NCBI RefSeq assembly: GCF_002119525.1
Contig: NZ_CP017916.1
Span: 1,550,001 to 1,614,000 of the forward strand
Reading direction: 5' to 3'
Length of the DNA: 64,000 nucleotides
Source: Vibrio syngnathi
Lineage (GTDB): Bacteria > Pseudomonadota > Gammaproteobacteria > Enterobacterales > Vibrionaceae
Shown here one piece after another: positions 63,398 through 64,000 of this stretch. Made by a program: the position numbers and the translations under genes. The stretch's first letter is position 1, and each line of letters starts with the position of its first letter. The notes under the pieces were generated by a model. That model did no database searches. It worked only from the letters and a program-made list of their open reading frames with translations, and was not told where the DNA came from.

Positions 63398-64000
63398 TTG
63401 GATACTAATTTGGATCAGGCACAAGAGCCTGAGCTCGCAAAAGAATTAAAGCAAGAACAGACACTAAGAACTGAAATCTATCTGGTTCTTTCTGCATTGT
63501 TTCGTAGCGCACCTTCTGAAGAGGTGATCGACTTTCTCAAGACGCTAGACATTGAAGCGTCTGAGAGTGCGATGCAAAAGGCTTGGATTGCGATTCAACA
63601 AGCCGCAACCGAATCAAACCGCGAAGCACTAGAAGATGAGTATCAAAATCTTTTCATTGGCATTGGCCGCGGAGAGATTGTTCCATTTGGCTCTTGGCAT
63701 AGAACTGGCGCCATGATGGAAAAACCATTAGCAGAGATTCGTCATGACCTAGAGCTTTTAGGCATTGAACGTGATGATCAAGTGAAAGAACCAGAAGATC
63801 ATATTGCTGCATTGTGTGAAGTAATGGCGATGCTAACCGGCGAAGAAGAAGCGCTTCAACAAGCCGTTTTCAATAAGCATCTTGGCCCTTGGTTTAACTC
63901 TTTTACACGTCAGCTTGAAAGTGCAGAAAGTGCGAACTTCTACAAATCGGCAGCTCAGCTGTGTGAAGCATTCTTAACGTTGGAGCAAGTTTGTTTCAGC
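63398..64000 (+). CDS. TorD/DmsD-family chaperone, runs off the window
   Basis: The first 201 residues of a TorD-like redox-enzyme chaperone are visible: RTEIYLVLSALFRSAPSEEVIDFL, then EDEYQNLFIGIGRGEIVPFGSWHRTG and EPEDHIAALCEVMAMLTG, which match the family's E-Y-x-x-L-F and P-x-D-H-x motifs. It should escort the molybdo/tungsto-formate dehydrogenase to cofactor loading and Tat export. The start is a TTG at 63398 with AGGAG six bases upstream, in the spacer after the polyferredoxin stop. The 3' end lies outside the window. Confidence 0.85.
   Translation, partial: MDTNLDQAQEPELAKELKQEQTLRTEIYLVLSALFRSAPSEEVIDFLKTLDIEASESAMQKAWIAIQQAATESNREALEDEYQNLFIGIGRGEIVPFGSWHRTGAMMEKPLAEIRHDLELLGIERDDQVKEPEDHIAALCEVMAMLTGEEEALQQAVFNKHLGPWFNSFTRQLESAESANFYKSAAQLCEAFLTLEQVCFS

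Overview
The window looks like a stretch of the main chromosome of a marine Vibrio, most probably of the Splendidus group. I infer this from the Vibrio-type NorM, NagK, YbiT, DUF3802 and DUF2960 proteins, from a syp-type biofilm polysaccharide locus, and from a tungstate/molybdate plus formate-dehydrogenase block arranged as I recall it from other vibrios. No rRNA, tRNA, CRISPR array, transposase or integrase was recognised.

Layout. (1) 1-3.9 kb: eight small, mostly hypothetical plus-strand genes. Two diverged copies of an integron attC-like sequence separate some of them, so this is probably a decayed cassette array or cassettes captured away from the main integron. (2) 4.0-10.8 kb, minus strand: LysR regulator followed by a complete RND efflux system (adaptor, pump, outer-membrane channel). 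(3) 11.3-13.0 kb: a chemoreceptor gene broken by a one-base frameshift. (4) 13.2-33.0 kb, minus strand: a syp-like exopolysaccharide locus (sypA,B,C,D; a stand-alone Hpt protein; sypG,H; sypL,M,N,O; sypP,Q,R). It lacks sypE, sypF, sypI, sypJ and sypK. A betaine/choline-type ABC transporter (proX-W-V) lies between sypD and the Hpt gene. Three strong sigma-54 promoters (before sypA, sypL, sypP) each have SypG-type palindromes 50-75 bases upstream, which makes SypG the likely common switch. A periplasmic DNA ligase gene (ligE) diverges from sypA across the same control region. (5) 34-44.6 kb: housekeeping and small genes (norM, riboflavin synthase, fructosamine kinase family, DUF3802, NlpC/P60 lipoprotein, chemoreceptor, sterol-desaturase family, DTW protein, nagK, DUF2960). 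(6) 44.9-53.4 kb: tupABC oxyanion uptake, mobA and a MobB-MoeA fusion in one minus-strand operon, diverging from a sigma-54 response regulator and its sensor kinase. (7) 53.6-58.9 kb: an MscS channel paired with a large membrane P-loop protein whose Walker A lysine is missing, then the ABC-F protein YbiT. (8) 59.1-64.0 kb: fdhD, DUF3305, DUF3306, a polyferredoxin and a TorD-like chaperone, the first part of a formate dehydrogenase cluster that runs off the right edge.

How it fits together. Regions 6 and 8 form one physiological unit: import of Mo/W oxyanion, building of the pterin-guanine cofactor, sulphuration and maturation of formate dehydrogenase. Sigma-54-type promoters precede tupA and the polyferredoxin gene, with weaker candidates at fdhD and DUF3305, and a shared GACAAAATGTC-like element recurs in these intergenic regions. 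I infer that the 49.9-kb regulator controls the whole set. Region 4 is a second, separate sigma-54 regulon driven by SypG. The most novel-looking items are the Hpt-only rewiring and betaine-transporter insertion in the syp locus, the possible SypG control of ligE, the putative Mo/W-formate sigma-54 regulon, and the MscS/pseudo-NTPase pair.
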